From an uncultured Clostridia bacterium (GTDB taxonomy: Bacteria > Bacillota > Clostridia > Christensenellales > UBA3700): a DNA stretch of 64,000 bases. A program made the position numbers and the translations under genes. Below, in pieces: positions 44,301 through 54,000 of the stretch. The stretch is taken from the NCBI GenBank assembly GCA_945872615.1, contig CAMBZZ010000001.1, positions 1 to 64,000 on the forward strand, in the 5' to 3' direction. The notes under the pieces were generated by a model. It was not told the origin of the DNA. It was given only the letters and a program-made list of their open reading frames with translations, and did not search any database. Every line of letters starts with the position of its first letter. The stretch's first letter is position 1.

Positions 44301-45492
44301 CTCTGGTATCCTTATTAGGTCCCAATTCCGCACCGAAAGCCGAACTTACGCAAGTCCTTGCGGTACCCGTCCAATAGTTCATTACGCCGTCAATCATACC
44401 CGCACCGCCAAGCGAAGTCCAGTTAGATTGATTTTCGGCATTGCTGTCGGCAGCCACCGCGTTACATCCTGCGATGATTCCAGAAGCTGCTATTGCGTTA
44501 TTTTGGTTGGTTGACAGCGTAGGATTAGAATATCCGTCGATTTTACCGGTACCGTAAGTGGTAGCGTTATATATAGTTCCGCCTTGAGTAATAACTCCGC
44601 AGAATCCACCCGTCCACAGTTTGTTATTACCGCCTCGTTTGGTACCCCAATAACTCCATTCTCTACCTTCTTGTTGCGTTACTATATCCGCTTTGAGATT
44701 GATGGAAGAGTTCTTGATTGTACCTGCCATCAACGTACCCGCATAGCCGCCGAAGCCAACCGTACGGTGATAAGAGTCCCAGTTATATGAATTACCGCTT
44801 TCCGCCATGGTCATCTTAAAGTTGACGCGAGTATAATTGTTGACGGTAAGGCTACAGTTGTCTATAGTACCGGCGTTGATACCGAAAATCATACCGAATG
44901 ATACCGAGAAGTCACTGTTAATATCATACGTAGCGTTGCTGATAGTCGCGCCGTAATCTATAGAGTTGTTCCATACGAAGTTGACGTCTTTGATAGTACC
45001 GCAGTTGATCCTAGCAAGACCGCCCGCGCACTTGATAATTCTACCGCCCGTGTAACTGTTGTTGATAGGCGCGTAAGTATTGGAGCCGTTTCTTCCGTCT
45101 CCGCTATAATCGCCCTTGGAGAATGAAGTTGCACCCGTCAAGGTTATGGTCTTGCCGTTACCGTTGAGGACGAAGCTATCGCTAAGCATTCCTATGGTAG
45201 AGGTAGTACCGCTCCACAGCGACGCCGCATTGAGAGTAACGTCTTTATACAACGTATGCTCGCCGGTACCGGAGCTCAATGCCGTTATCAAATCGTTGGC
45301 ATCATATATAATGCTACCGCTTAGCGTCGGCGTATTCTCGCCAATTTCGTCCGAAGTATTGGCGAGGTTATATCCGTCTTGGGCGTAGCCCGACGGTGAC
45401 GCAAAGCTCAACGCCATTGCGCCCGTCAGAGCAACTATTGCCAAAACGGCAATTACTAAAGCTATAAGAGATTTTTTGTTTATATTACTCAT
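38356..45492 (-). CDS. Giant MBG-repeat surface protein (2378 residues)
   Basis: N-terminal signal peptide (about 1-37, cleavage near SPSGYA). Residues about 60-560 look like a beta-helix with GLUG-like turns (GGFCGVITQGGTI, GGYAGTLMAGTIKNSS). Then many MBG/YDG-type repeats of about 75-90 residues follow, each with a VYNGxxKT or VYDGTxK opening, a TYGDxxPTxxW motif and a closing FTIxPK or LTIxKK. The C-terminus has a short hydrophobic segment (SMAFSLGAIALAIV) and KKKTLA, with no LPxTG. It is probably a long adhesive or scaffolding stalk anchored in the membrane. Start follows GGGGAGG. It lies between two other operon genes with 12-nt gaps. Confidence 0.75.
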   Translation of the reverse strand: MSNINKKSLIALVIAVLAIVALTGAMALSFASPSGYAQDGYNLANTSDEIGENTPTLSGSIIYDANDLITALSSGTGEHTLYKDVTLNAASLWSGTTSTIGMLSDSFVLNGNGKTITLTGATSFSKGDYSGDGRNGSNTYAPINNSYTGGRIIKCAGGLARINCGTIKDVNFVWNNSIDYGATISNATYDINSDFSVSFGMIFGINAGTIDNCSLTVNNYTRVNFKMTMAESGNSYNWDSYHRTVGFGGYAGTLMAGTIKNSSINLKADIVTQQEGREWSYWGTKRGGNNKLWTGGFCGVITQGGTIYNATTYGTGKIDGYSNPTLSTNQNNAIAASGIIAGCNAVAADSNAENQSNWTSLGGAGMIDGVMNYWTGTARTCVSSAFGAELGPNKDTRDFTGQGVICGFAGNYTGNGSVTLKNVFYINMDVPSAVCAKNWNSFTSGNVTTTIPTGTASIKTTVNTTVNTTLFSDTGTLKIYFDGTTDTAVPKVSYAAPYYSGDGFTFGGAQGIVWQVKYSTPTETDRTLDIYKTVGSVDNVNNFTSWNTESRIPRALTGDNQSFTFTFETGIVATYGNPRNPKNSSGVITDMPTDAEYSNIYIADGHEFDGTGLKIPTIRLYSDSAKTKQVGTVTGDSSIFTAYKQGAPGVLYQLADAKDVATWEIYCPIKDTVNGIVFTTVNTEKMNVVVFNEGSENMRIRQEITPKAVTVSYTNAPADFVYNSSPAAFSATASGLVSGYDATPIVEYYKLVGDEEITIVDNQAESAGTYRAKITTMSSNNYVVANPLSDDFTITPREISVTPLPEELQATNPIFVYDGLEKLPTYSVFGNGVSEDDALIKILNVVDNNVIKVTYEPFATETTNATDDRFVNAGTYKMILEKESGAMSGNYTFDKTTFIIEIGKANVTISASAEETLQDGVVVKEYNSTFQKVKWTITKPENGEEPVLTENYLNKESGVAIANGANRGGEYTVTATVDSEAGFNTNYNVAICSIDMKIKAKDMTIVWFPNLTEEEREAKKIVPYISDSYDYGDVNREGLFQNDAVKPAYAIKGYKYMWKANEEDEYVEVESATNAGYYVVSPIMTTAPNYNMLNGEFAFQITPVATTIEVTPTSKLYGDLDPTFDWAVAGGYTSLFDDDEVIPTFLASEQYSAPGVYAVTLASVGGAQGGNYVISIIENTALTIDKRGVDIEFGVEGAVDNVVVYDGTVKNFTTPILTYQNEDFVDAEGKMALQYEYFKIDRTVITASDIRNAGKYSVTVQLTEDAGKYFTITYGSVVNFMIDKLTVTIDTVGKEVTYGDEIGTFAWNYADGSATFVEEDGIVVSTYSNYVLYDNCGSYDILATIADNVDDDVQLAENYNLEFGSVGQLVVNKRGINVTAITLPVDKTYDGTAKVVQAVYNNTVNSDVLEFIYTFNGQPQAIDKGSYSVNVDLVHDNYYIDQNTSELLVITARKVALAVDDVNVTYGADVPTITWKYADGSLQFVQADGVIVNVFTDYTKYSAVGNYAISVETTASGNYDVTLPENAKVVVGALAITATLMLPADLVYNGLEKTVEANLNGVLGSDIVDVDILYNGSASAIDAGNYVVTVVSTNANYTVAVEGTDNFTISPKTIKFLTNNGEKGYGSDVIVFADGVAPYEFVEGTIEDRDASEVTIAVACALPIEQQVIGETTAEMIYVVLGGSKASNYEAVTETKGSITIVSNTLSNAVLEESSSVYDATDKTATINVLNVNKDDIIVTYKDSTDVTVASIVKAGTYKVIVEVKAEAQSKYNGEMTVELQYVVEKRTIDVVAVNTELTYGDIKPATFWAYAEGSLEMIDGDGLVITVTETYTETSPAGTPINVTYEATVNDNYIFNLPQDVQITVAKKSLTFIVDLPTDAVYDKTAKEAGAAISGVVNGDDISIDLVYSDNVNAGTCQVTLQVNGTQKDNYIWDEYEDSFVIAPKQITVSDVTLPIDLVYSATAKVASVILNGVLGGDDAEAMILYNGEEQAINAGDYVITVVANNSNYELVGNYSKNMTIAPRELALQEFTYESSYEYDGTAKTVGAILNNIPAEETQNLFSVRYAIGDETPTETAINAGVYVVTIVLGSDNYTLADYVAGQLTIAKKTITIVSVDGTDAAYDGNVKVLEVVFDGVIGDEVVEYVLVDEEDNILTPINAGTYTGYVALDPNGVVAANYELTRGDLVTLTIEKSTVELDANDISVIANYNKLTINGVSAANARYSLDGTNWQESNVFTAKPKTTYTVYVKLVADDNHNASAPISVSNIKTGGDPTVVNAKLDAIGTFGFDDIATMKEIEELLKDIADIDMAVVNAGKLTNARNAYNALINDAKSVVNGAQNVAGKAAGRQVGAAAAASMAFSLGAIALAIVKKKTLA

Positions 45493-45504
45493 ATTTCCTC
45501 CCCT

Positions 45505-48500
45505 TTATATAGCCGAATTCTTTTTCTTCTTGATTGCAATCGCAACGCCTGCGATTACGCCGATGAGTACCACGACGCCTGCTACGGCACCGATGATAAT
45601 CATCAGTTGTTTGCTTCCGCGGCTAAATCCGCCTTCATCACTCGTATTGGATACGATAGTAAACTCAACGTAGTTGCTTATCTCGTAGTTTTGGTCTGTC
45701 GCTACGTAAGCTCTATAAGTACCCGCAGGTAGAGTTCCGTCGGCTTTGAGACCTACTTCCGTCTCCACGCCGTCTTCAACCTTGTAGAATCTCAATCTAT
45801 TGGTCTGAACTTCGCCGTTAATATCGGTAAAGCTTGCCTTGAGTTCGCTGAGGTCGGTCGTCGTATTGAATTTGACGGTGGACAACTCTTGATAAGATAC
45901 GTCGCTCGAAGGCACCGCGTATGGCTGAATGTTGATAGTCGTCTCCACAGTCAAAGGATTGTAGTTGTTGACGATTATCACGTACTTACCTTTCTTGATG
46001 CCTACGTTGGTAGCCTCTACGTCGGTAGCGGTAACCAAAGCGTCCAATCCGTTGTAGGTATAGTTGCCGTTGCTGTCTTTGGTCAAGCCGTTGAGTTCCG
46101 CTCTATGAGGCTTGCCGTCGTAAGTAATGCTTACGTTTCTTGCAGACACACCCGTGAGGTTGATTTTTTCTATCTTGACTTCTACCGTCTTTTCCCAATC
46201 TTCGTAGTTGTCCATAGTAATTACAACCTTAACTTTGTAGGTATTGGCGTCTACGAAACTAAACGGATCAGATTGAGTCTTTGCGCCGCTGCTATATACT
46301 AGGTTGTATCCCACGTAATCGTCAGGCACGGTTGCCACTACGCTTACGTTCTTACCGCTATAAGGCTTGGTTACACCCTCGAATACTATGCCTTCGAACG
46401 TTGCCTTGTTGATGATAAGCTTGACTTCTTTCTGGCAAGGCATATGGTTTTCGTCGCCGGCGTAAATCAACATATAGGTATAAGTGCCTACGTTGCTAAA
46501 CGAGCCCGTCGTAGAAGTAACCTCTTCGTAAGCGTCCGTCTCGGCATTACGTCTATTGATAGTCACCAAAGTGTTGTTGATGATATTGATAGGATTGCCT
46601 TCTTCGTCCTCGCCGCTATTGTTAGCCAATACCACGCCGGTATTTTTGCCCATCAACATACTGTCCGCGTCTTGGTGATTGAAGATAAAGTCGTCGCCCG
46701 TATAGGTCTTGACTACGTCGTTAGCCACGATTTCCGTCTCCGCTCTGACGATAACGAGCAAACTGTCGTTGTAGGTCTGCGTATAGAAGTTGGCGTTTTC
46801 CTTAAATTCGATAGTTACCGAATAGTATCCTACGTTGATTACGTCTTCGGCAGCGATAGGAGTGGACAAAGGTTTACCTCTCGTAATCGTTTGCGTCTTA
46901 GGGTCGTACACGGCAGTAGAAGGATATGGATAATAGGTCAGCTTAAAGTCCTCCATACTATACAACGAAGGGTCCGCATTGACGGTAAAGTCGTAGGAGA
47001 TTGCTCTGCCCTTATAATCCATCTCTCGCGTGCCGAGTACCAATTCCATAAAGGCTTTGACTATCTGCAATTCAAATTCTTCGGCATTGACGATATTGTA
47101 GTTGGTATCGCTCGTGCTGAACTTGACGTAGTAGTAACCCGCATTGCGTATGGACTTGATCATCAATCCCGCTTCGTCGGTGTACGGAGTAGTTCTCGCT
47201 TCGTTTTGGAAGAACTGTACGTTGACAGGTTGCTGATTACCGTACACGTCCTTGTAAGTAGCCGCGAAGAAGTGTTCTTGATTGTCGTAATCTCTCTTTG
47301 CCGAGAAGTTCTTTTCTCCGTCCAAAGTAGGTATTGCGCTTACGTTTTTCTTATTGACCACTACCGTAGTGGATACGGGACTAAAGTCAATGTCTGCGTG
47401 CACCCTTTGCGCTTTGCCCGATACGGTATAGGTGTTGGCGTTGCAATAAGTAGCCAGTCCGCCCGTCACGTCAAAGGTCATGCTCGTACCGTCAAGCAAA
47501 TCTACGTCAAAGGTGGCAGGGATAGCGTCTCCGAAAATATAGGTAGGTCTGATATACGTAGAGACGTCAACCGTCATATTGTATTTGGATATAGTCGTCT
47601 CGCAGACGATATTTTCGTCGGGATTGAGAGGTATGCTCTCTGGCACTATGTATCCCTCACTCGAATATCTAATTTCTTCTCCCTCACCCAAGAAGTAAAC
47701 GGGATAGAGCTTCGTATAGTCTTTGTCTAAGTAATTTTCGCTACCTTTGACGTATAGATAAGCAGTCGTTTGTCCCGCGTGCTTATTTTCGTATTGCACG
47801 TAGACTTCCAAAGCCTCTTGGACAACTTTATCCGTTGCCGCCGATCTTCCGTCGCAGTAAACTATACCGCTCTTGCCGTATCTGGTGTTGCCGTCTTCTT
47901 GATAGAGTTTGACGGTTGCACCCTCAATCTTGTTAAGGGTTTTGTTATCAAAGGTTTTGCTCAATACTTGAGACAAATCCAACTCGCTAAACGCAACGCC
48001 GCTTCCGTCGAAGATGTTCTCGGTATTGATATAGATTTTGGCTATAGCAAGCCTTATCGTAAAGGTAGTCAACGTGCCGCTTGTCAGTTGTATAATCTTT
48101 TCCGGATACAAGTCTTGTTTGTTGACCAGCTTAAACCAAATCTCTCGGCTTTCTATATTGTCGTTGACAACTATTTGACCCGACGAAGCTATAGTTTCGT
48201 CGTAATGTACCCATACTCTCTTGTCGGGACCGACTATACTGCTGTCGGTTTGAGTAGACACGTAGAGGTCGTATCCGCTCTCGCCCAACGTAGAGTTGTA
48301 AGTAATCTTGAGCGGGTCAAAGTAGTAATACGTCTCACCGTCGTCTTGCAATACGTTTTCCGCAGATACGATGACGTTGAATTGAGGCGTAACGTTATCT
48401 ATCTTGACGTTGTAGGACAATGATACCGTATTGTTGGTTGCGTCGGTGTAGGACAAGGTATATTGCTTGGTATCTTTGAGCAATACGCTACAACTCCAAG

Positions 48501-51024
48501 TGCCGTCTTCATTGACGGTGTAATCGCTATGTCCGCTACCCGACACGATACCGCTACGCTCGTAATCGTTGACGTTGTAGGTCATAAGGATAGGAGTAGT
48601 TCTCCACTCGTTGAGGTCGCTTACCGCAATTTCTTCGCCTTTATTACCCATACTGTCACTGAGGTAGTAGTGCACGTCCTCAATCAAAGGTTTTTCGTTG
48701 TCTATACGCACCTTAACTTGAGTACTCGACTGGGCAACCAAAACCTCTTGACCGTCGACAAATACGTATGCTTGGAAGGCATAAGTTCTACCCGCCTTAC
48801 CGGTGGACACGTTATCTTTGAAGATAAACTTAGCCATTCCCGCAGTAGGCACCAGCTGAGACCAGGAGCCGTTGACGTAATATTTGATGTCGGTAAACAT
48901 AAGGTCTCTGTTTTTGTCTATATATATACCGATATTGGCTTGGTTGAGCCAAACGTTCTCGTTTGGTGCGTCAAACTTGAGTTCTGCGGTATTGACTGCA
49001 AAGGTCTCCTTTTCGCTATCTTTGTATCTTGCCAAAACCTTGTTGTTGGCGTCGTAATACGCCAGTTTTTCCTCATCCAACATCTTGAATGCTCTATATG
49101 TGTACACTCCCGGCAAATAGGTTTGCGCATTGGTGACAGGCGTAGTACCTTTGAGCAATTCCCACTCGTATGCGGATTTATTAGGTGTCAGGGTGTTGCC
49201 GAGTTTGGACTTAAGTACCAAGGTAGGCTCGTTGATAGGGTCGCTATCGTAAGCTTTGCTAGACAACAGACCGTTGTTGGAAGATATAGAATAGTCGGCA
49301 ATCTCACCAAAGCTGTAATTCATCGTGCCGTAGTCGGTAGCCTTGAGCAAGAAGATCTCGCCGCCTATAAACTGCTCTGCTTTGATGTGTTTGTCTTGTT
49401 GACCGTTTTTGTTGATATTGGCTTCCCAAATACAATATCCGTACGAACCTTCGGCAATTTCGAACTTCTTATAGTAAGTAGAAGACAATTCTTCACTCAA
49501 ATCTTGTTCGAAGCCGTCGGCTTTGGCTTCTATTCTAATATCGTATTTGGTATTGCTACTATCGAAACTTACGTTGACTTGTCCGCCCGTACTCGTCGGA
49601 TAAATCATCGTACCTATATTGTCGATAGAATACTTCATCCACCAACTGTCTATATAGGTGCCGTTGACGCCCTTGGTTTCACAGAAAGTCCTATAGTCGT
49701 ACAAGAATACCATTCCGTTTACGCCCGTGAGGTCGCCCGTGATGCTACCTATCGCGCCGAACAACTTAGCATAATCCGTCTTCATATTCTCGTAATTTAC
49801 TTGGTTGTTAAAGCGCATTCTGCCCTTCCAATCCGACATTATCGCGCTAATTTCCGCCTCAGGATAATTCGACATTACGAAGTTTTCCCAGCTAGCCACG
49901 CCCGTAAAGCGGAAGCTGCCGCCGATAACGCCACCCGCAAAGGTGTGGAAGTCGTAGTCGTGCGCACCGCTACCTGCGATAGACGACATAGTGCCGTTGC
50001 CGAGCACGGTACAATATTTGACGGTGGTACCTCCGATAGGTACGAAGTTGCCGATGATACCGCCCGCGCAAGTCAGCGTTGCTCTTGCGGAGTTGGCGGT
50101 ATTGGTGTTACCTCTGCACACTACGGAGAAAGAGGATTGTAGATCTACCGTGATATTGCTTATAGTGGCGCCGTTGGTCACAAGTCCTACCGCACCGCCC
50201 GCAATGGCACTGTTTTCTCTAAATCTTCCGTTAGAAGTAAGGCTTCCGCTACCCGTTCCGTACAATACGAAAGGATTTTTGATTATAACCTTACAGTTGC
50301 TTATCTCGCCGCCGTCGCTCATACCCGCGATGATACCGAATGCAGGGGTAACGCCGTGTTCGAAAGAATTGTACAACGAGCTACCGCCGTTGGCGTCTCT
50401 GCCGTTAGGCTCGATATGCGTCGAGGTGTAACTAAAAATAACGTTTTTGATAATGCCTTCGTTGATTGCTACGAAGAAGCCCGACGGAGCAATATATATA
50501 GGCATACTTGCAGTATCCGAGCCTCCCAACGAAGCGTCGGTATTGATTATATGCTTAGCTGCATATCCGCTGGCAAAAGCGCCCTTGCCTATACCTGCCT
50601 TGATATTGATGGTATAGCCGTTGCCGTCGAAGGCGCCTCTCATATATTTGTTACTGCTGGCGTAGTTATCGCCCTTCTTCCAGTCCAGCGTCAAGTCACC
50701 CGACACGTTGTACAATGCGCCGTAATCGGTAGATACGTTGTTAGCTAAGAAGTCCTCCAATTCGCTTTGGGTACTTATCGTCTTCAGCGTCTTACCTGAG
50801 GCTATTGCTTTGTTTTGCAATTCCGTCAGAGTGGCGTGCTTACCTTCCACCCCGTCTATCATACCGTCGGTAGTGGTGCTGTTGGCGGAAATCAATTCTT
50901 CCGCCACAGCCTCTTGCTTCGTCGTGTCTCTATCAATCAGCACAAGCAAGGCACATACCAACGATACGATGAGTATCGCGGATATTATAGTAATGAATAA
51001 TTTTTTGTTTATTTTATTAGTCAT
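45505..51024 (-). CDS. Giant surface protein (1839 residues), related to the 2378-residue protein
   Basis: N-terminal hydrophobic signal (about 8-29). The first 450 residues again look like a beta-helix (GGAVGLVTNGATISNITVD, AGGIIGNFVPIGGTT). The middle has beta-sandwich domains (about 730-960, IDNEKPLIEDVHYYLSD). The last third has MBG-like repeats (ISITYDGKPHRAELNG-type, VTKPYSGKNVSVVAT). The C-terminus has a membrane helix (LMIIIGAVAGVVVLIGVIAGVAIAI) and KKKKNSAI. Layout matches the next gene, so the two are probably old duplicates. Start follows AAGGAGG, 15 nt after the upstream stop. Confidence 0.75.
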   Translation of the reverse strand: MTNKINKKLFITIISAILIVSLVCALLVLIDRDTTKQEAVAEELISANSTTTDGMIDGVEGKHATLTELQNKAIASGKTLKTISTQSELEDFLANNVSTDYGALYNVSGDLTLDWKKGDNYASSNKYMRGAFDGNGYTINIKAGIGKGAFASGYAAKHIINTDASLGGSDTASMPIYIAPSGFFVAINEGIIKNVIFSYTSTHIEPNGRDANGGSSLYNSFEHGVTPAFGIIAGMSDGGEISNCKVIIKNPFVLYGTGSGSLTSNGRFRENSAIAGGAVGLVTNGATISNITVDLQSSFSVVCRGNTNTANSARATLTCAGGIIGNFVPIGGTTVKYCTVLGNGTMSSIAGSGAHDYDFHTFAGGVIGGSFRFTGVASWENFVMSNYPEAEISAIMSDWKGRMRFNNQVNYENMKTDYAKLFGAIGSITGDLTGVNGMVFLYDYRTFCETKGVNGTYIDSWWMKYSIDNIGTMIYPTSTGGQVNVSFDSSNTKYDIRIEAKADGFEQDLSEELSSTYYKKFEIAEGSYGYCIWEANINKNGQQDKHIKAEQFIGGEIFLLKATDYGTMNYSFGEIADYSISSNNGLLSSKAYDSDPINEPTLVLKSKLGNTLTPNKSAYEWELLKGTTPVTNAQTYLPGVYTYRAFKMLDEEKLAYYDANNKVLARYKDSEKETFAVNTAELKFDAPNENVWLNQANIGIYIDKNRDLMFTDIKYYVNGSWSQLVPTAGMAKFIFKDNVSTGKAGRTYAFQAYVFVDGQEVLVAQSSTQVKVRIDNEKPLIEDVHYYLSDSMGNKGEEIAVSDLNEWRTTPILMTYNVNDYERSGIVSGSGHSDYTVNEDGTWSCSVLLKDTKQYTLSYTDATNNTVSLSYNVKIDNVTPQFNVIVSAENVLQDDGETYYYFDPLKITYNSTLGESGYDLYVSTQTDSSIVGPDKRVWVHYDETIASSGQIVVNDNIESREIWFKLVNKQDLYPEKIIQLTSGTLTTFTIRLAIAKIYINTENIFDGSGVAFSELDLSQVLSKTFDNKTLNKIEGATVKLYQEDGNTRYGKSGIVYCDGRSAATDKVVQEALEVYVQYENKHAGQTTAYLYVKGSENYLDKDYTKLYPVYFLGEGEEIRYSSEGYIVPESIPLNPDENIVCETTISKYNMTVDVSTYIRPTYIFGDAIPATFDVDLLDGTSMTFDVTGGLATYCNANTYTVSGKAQRVHADIDFSPVSTTVVVNKKNVSAIPTLDGEKNFSAKRDYDNQEHFFAATYKDVYGNQQPVNVQFFQNEARTTPYTDEAGLMIKSIRNAGYYYVKFSTSDTNYNIVNAEEFELQIVKAFMELVLGTREMDYKGRAISYDFTVNADPSLYSMEDFKLTYYPYPSTAVYDPKTQTITRGKPLSTPIAAEDVINVGYYSVTIEFKENANFYTQTYNDSLLVIVRAETEIVANDVVKTYTGDDFIFNHQDADSMLMGKNTGVVLANNSGEDEEGNPINIINNTLVTINRRNAETDAYEEVTSTTGSFSNVGTYTYMLIYAGDENHMPCQKEVKLIINKATFEGIVFEGVTKPYSGKNVSVVATVPDDYVGYNLVYSSGAKTQSDPFSFVDANTYKVKVVITMDNYEDWEKTVEVKIEKINLTGVSARNVSITYDGKPHRAELNGLTKDSNGNYTYNGLDALVTATDVEATNVGIKKGKYVIIVNNYNPLTVETTINIQPYAVPSSDVSYQELSTVKFNTTTDLSELKASFTDINGEVQTNRLRFYKVEDGVETEVGLKADGTLPAGTYRAYVATDQNYEISNYVEFTIVSNTSDEGGFSRGSKQLMIIIGAVAGVVVLIGVIAGVAIAIKKKKNSAI

Positions 51025-51039
51025 ATTCTATATACCTCC

Positions 51040-54000
51040 TTATGCCGCTTCGGATGCCGTAGGCTCGGTAGCCACGTACACTTCGATTTGAATCTTTTGT
51101 TGTATCTCTGCATATTGCATGATATACGCGTCGCACTTGATTGCGTCTCCGATAAACTTAGCGTTATCGGTATCGTAGTTGGCAACAGTAAAGTTGACAG
51201 GCGACAAGTCGAATACGATGTCCAACTTTTGCATCGTTCCGTCTTCGAAGAATGCGTTGAGTTGCTTCGTTACCATCTTGGTCGCAATCTCTTGTTCCGT
51301 CAGATTGCTTCCGCCGTAAGAGATAAAGTATTTATATACGGCGTTGCTGTTGATACCGACGAATATCTTTTCTTCGATTGTCACGTTGACCGTCAAAGTC
51401 TCGAAGCTTTCGGTTGCACCCGTGATCTTTGCCTTGACGCCGAAGTTCTTATCCGCGTTCTTATCACTCGTCACAGCCATATCGACGTCGCTTATATCCC
51501 AACTTACAGGCAAGTCGAAGGTGTCGTAGTTGTACTTGGTTGCTATGGCGTACAAGCCCGTGTTAGCGCCCGTCGTGTACTGATTTACGAGAGCATTCTT
51601 CTCGTCGTCGAACAAGCCTTCGAAGATAGTCTCTTCACCCGTCTCGTTGTTGGTAACTACGAGTGTGTAACTAGTAAAGTACTTGACTGCAATCGTCTCG
51701 GTAAACTCGCTGTACACTCTCTTATCGCCTTCACCCAAGGTAAAGTTGTAAGGATTGAGCGAGATGGAGTCGTTGACTACTTCCGGCGTAGATCTGTCGA
51801 GTATTCTGCAAGTCACGTCGAAGGAGTTGTCGGTACCTCTGATAGTAGCCGTAGCAACGAGGTTTTCGCTTCCGTAGATGCTTATGTCGAACTTGTAATC
51901 CCAAACGACAGGGAGTACCGAGCTGGAGCCGTCGTTGTAAACTACAGGTACCGTTGCAGGCAATGCGCTCTCGCCGAGATATTTTACCTTGACAGGGTCG
52001 ATGACGTATCTTCCACCCTTGAGTTCGCTACCCGCAATATCGAGACCTACAGCTTCCAAGCCCTCTACGCGAGCATTGACTACTATTCTTTGCAACATCT
52101 TGCCGCTGATACCATTAGCCGTACAGTAATCGGCAATACCCAATGCACTGGTTGCGTCGGCTCTTGGGATACGGTTGTTGGTATAGGTATCGACGTCGTA
52201 GCCGATATATACTCTAAACTGTCTGCTTTGTGCCTCGTAAGACACTTCGAAGTTATCTACTTCTTCTTGTATCCAAGCGATAGGCAAGTTGATAACCGTT
52301 CCGTTGGTAAACTTAACCCATGCGCTGGTTGGGAAGTTGTCGATGCCGTCCTCTTCGTTGATCTTGAAGAGATATGGGTCGATAATCAAAGTATTTTGCG
52401 TCAATTCTTCATCGAAGTAGATTGCTTGAACTTCGTTTCTGTCCATAGTGATGTTGACAGGGAAGGTCCAATCGAAGCTGGTCTCATAGATTCTGACAGG
52501 AGTTTCCGCCGTTGGGTCTTTCACGCTAGTGGTATCCAGCGATACGGAGCCGTTCTTCTTGAGACTGCCGTCAGGATTATATTCTGGAGCGTTGTTGTTA
52601 TCCCAAGTAAAGTTGAGACCGTCTTTGTTCCAGTTGACGTAAACCATTTCGCTATAAGCCTCGTTTACCAATACGTTAGCGTCCTCAACCGCATCGTAAG
52701 CGTATGCCTCGTTGTAGGTCGCGAGTACTTGGCTTGGGAACGGATTGTCGTTTTCGTCACCTGTAATCAAGTACTTGTAATATTGATATGGACTTATTCT
52801 TATATTGTTGAGGTTGCCGTTTGCTTCTATCGAATCCACCGTCTTGGACTTGACGACGAACTTGATATTTACCTCTTGCAACGTCGCTCCGCTACCGATA
52901 GTATTGGTAATCCAGTAGATACCCGCGCTGAGGTCGCTTGGATCTCTGTCCACGAGTTGCTGAGCAGAACTTACGTTCCAAGCGCCGTTGACCGTTATCT
53001 TATCCGACGAGCCGTCGTTGTAAGTAAAGTACAACAAGTCAGGAGTATATACGCTGAGGTCAACCGCAGTTTTGTCGTATTGATACAAGTCAATATCTAC
53101 CTCTATGCCTCCCATAATATCCTTTATCGTACTATCAAGATACTCGAAGCGTACGTTCTTGGACGTTCCGTTCTTGAAGGTAACCGTACCGTCTACGCCG
53201 TGCTTCGTATATGCGGTAGGCGCATAACTTGTAAAGGTCATCGATTCGGCAGGTATTCTTCTCATATAGTTGCCCAGTACGTCAGGCGTATCGTAAGTGA
53301 TTACGATATACTTAGGGATCTCACTATACGCGTATATATCTATATAATTTTGATATTCTTTATTCAAATTATATTCGCCTACGCCCGTTATCGTATCCGC
53401 TCCGTAAATCGTCAAGTTGATTGGCTTAGTTCTTACGACTGCTCCGCCGTTGAAGCTTGCCGTTGCGACGATTTCGTACACGCCCGCGGTGCCAAAGTCG
53501 AGGTCGTTGATATTCATAGATACCGATTGACCGTTCTTCTTAGTAACTTCGTAGGTAGGAGTGGTCTTGTAGAGTTGCTCACCCTTTTGGTAAGACACTT
53601 CTTTACCCGAGAAGTTTTGTGCCAAGAACAACGACTTACCCTCGCTGTTGTTGCTATAGCAATATGGGTCGTAAGTAGGCGCTGCGTCTATGCTTCCCCA
53701 AGTCATTACGCCCTCGGTCGAACCGTCGATACTATATTCCGGATCGCCTACGGAAGGAGAGCAGTTGAACAACTTGATTTCCAGATAGTAGCCGTTGCTT
53801 CTGTTGTTGTAATAATACGTATAACTTGCGCCTTGGTCGTCGTTAGCGTCGGTGCTACGGTCGTATTTACGTGTATAGGTACCCTTAGCAGGAACGTCAG
53901 AGCCAGGTGCCGCATCGGAGTATGCTTTAAATACGTAAATCTCACTCTGATCTTCCTTGGCTATCTTATTGCCGTTTTCGTCATACGCCTTATATACCGG

